From Trichoplax adhaerens (Eukaryota; Placozoa; Uniplacotomia; Trichoplacea; Trichoplacidae): a stretch of DNA of 64,000 bases. Positions 63,919 through 64,000 of the stretch are shown here, piece by piece (the stretch's first letter is position 1; each line of letters opens with the position of its first letter). Position numbers and translations under genes: made by a program. Under the pieces are notes generated by a model. That model searched no databases, was not told the origin of the DNA, and was given only the letters and a program-made list of their open reading frames with translations. The stretch is from NCBI RefSeq assembly GCF_000150275.1, contig NW_002060949.1, positions 4,378,964-4,442,963 on the forward strand, given 5' to 3'.

Positions 63919-64000
63919 CTAGAGTTAAAAAGTATATATAAACAGAATTATTAACTCATCTACACTACAGACAGACCTATTCTTGTCTACATCCTAAAGA

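Overview
The window is nuclear DNA of an early-branching animal, read as a placozoan (Trichoplax-like) genome. The reasons are AT-rich sequence, spliceosomal GT-AG introns mostly of 50-400 bp, genes of compact size, AATAAA poly(A) signals, and animal gene families (a spectraplakin, an AP-2 transcription factor, the sigma-1 receptor). The species is an inference; no marker gene fixes it.

Layout. 1-30,095 (- strand): one giant spectraplakin (MACF1/dystonin/Shot family) gene. I could join 63 exons in frame: two calponin-homology domains, a plakin domain with embedded SH3, an acidic linker, then about 48 spectrin-type repeats, ending at an in-frame TGA at the left edge. 30.1-35.9 kb: intergenic DNA with palindromic TACTGTACAGTA-type arrays and a three-copy tandem repeat. 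35,939-37,535 (- strand): SIGMAR1, three exons. 37,914-40,234 (+ strand): EIF3H, seven exons, head-to-head with SIGMAR1 across a 378-bp shared promoter gap. 40.3-53.8 kb: a 13.5-kb stretch without a recognisable intact gene, with microsatellite, a decayed reading frame, a degenerate tandem repeat and a G+C-richer patch with nested inverted repeats. 53,827-59,638 (+ strand): TFAP2 (AP-2), six exons including a 40-nt microexon, first intron 3.4 kb. 62,186-63,918 (- strand): EI24, an ER membrane protein of the autophagy pathway, running off the right edge at its 5' side and convergent with TFAP2.

The genes are unrelated in function: cytoskeletal cross-linking, ER chaperone, translation initiation, developmental transcription control, autophagy. 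There is no operon-like or defence-like cluster. I do not see a new biological system. The most unusual features are the spectraplakin rod (strictly alternating two-repeat unit, one-repeat-per-exon phase-0 introns beside a single 7,191-nt exon of about 22 repeats) and the dense GTAC-centred palindrome arrays between 32.6 and 37.9 kb.

Many real exons here have no start codon of their own and were found by reading splice sites, phase and homology together. Exon coordinates are by-eye predictions without transcript evidence.
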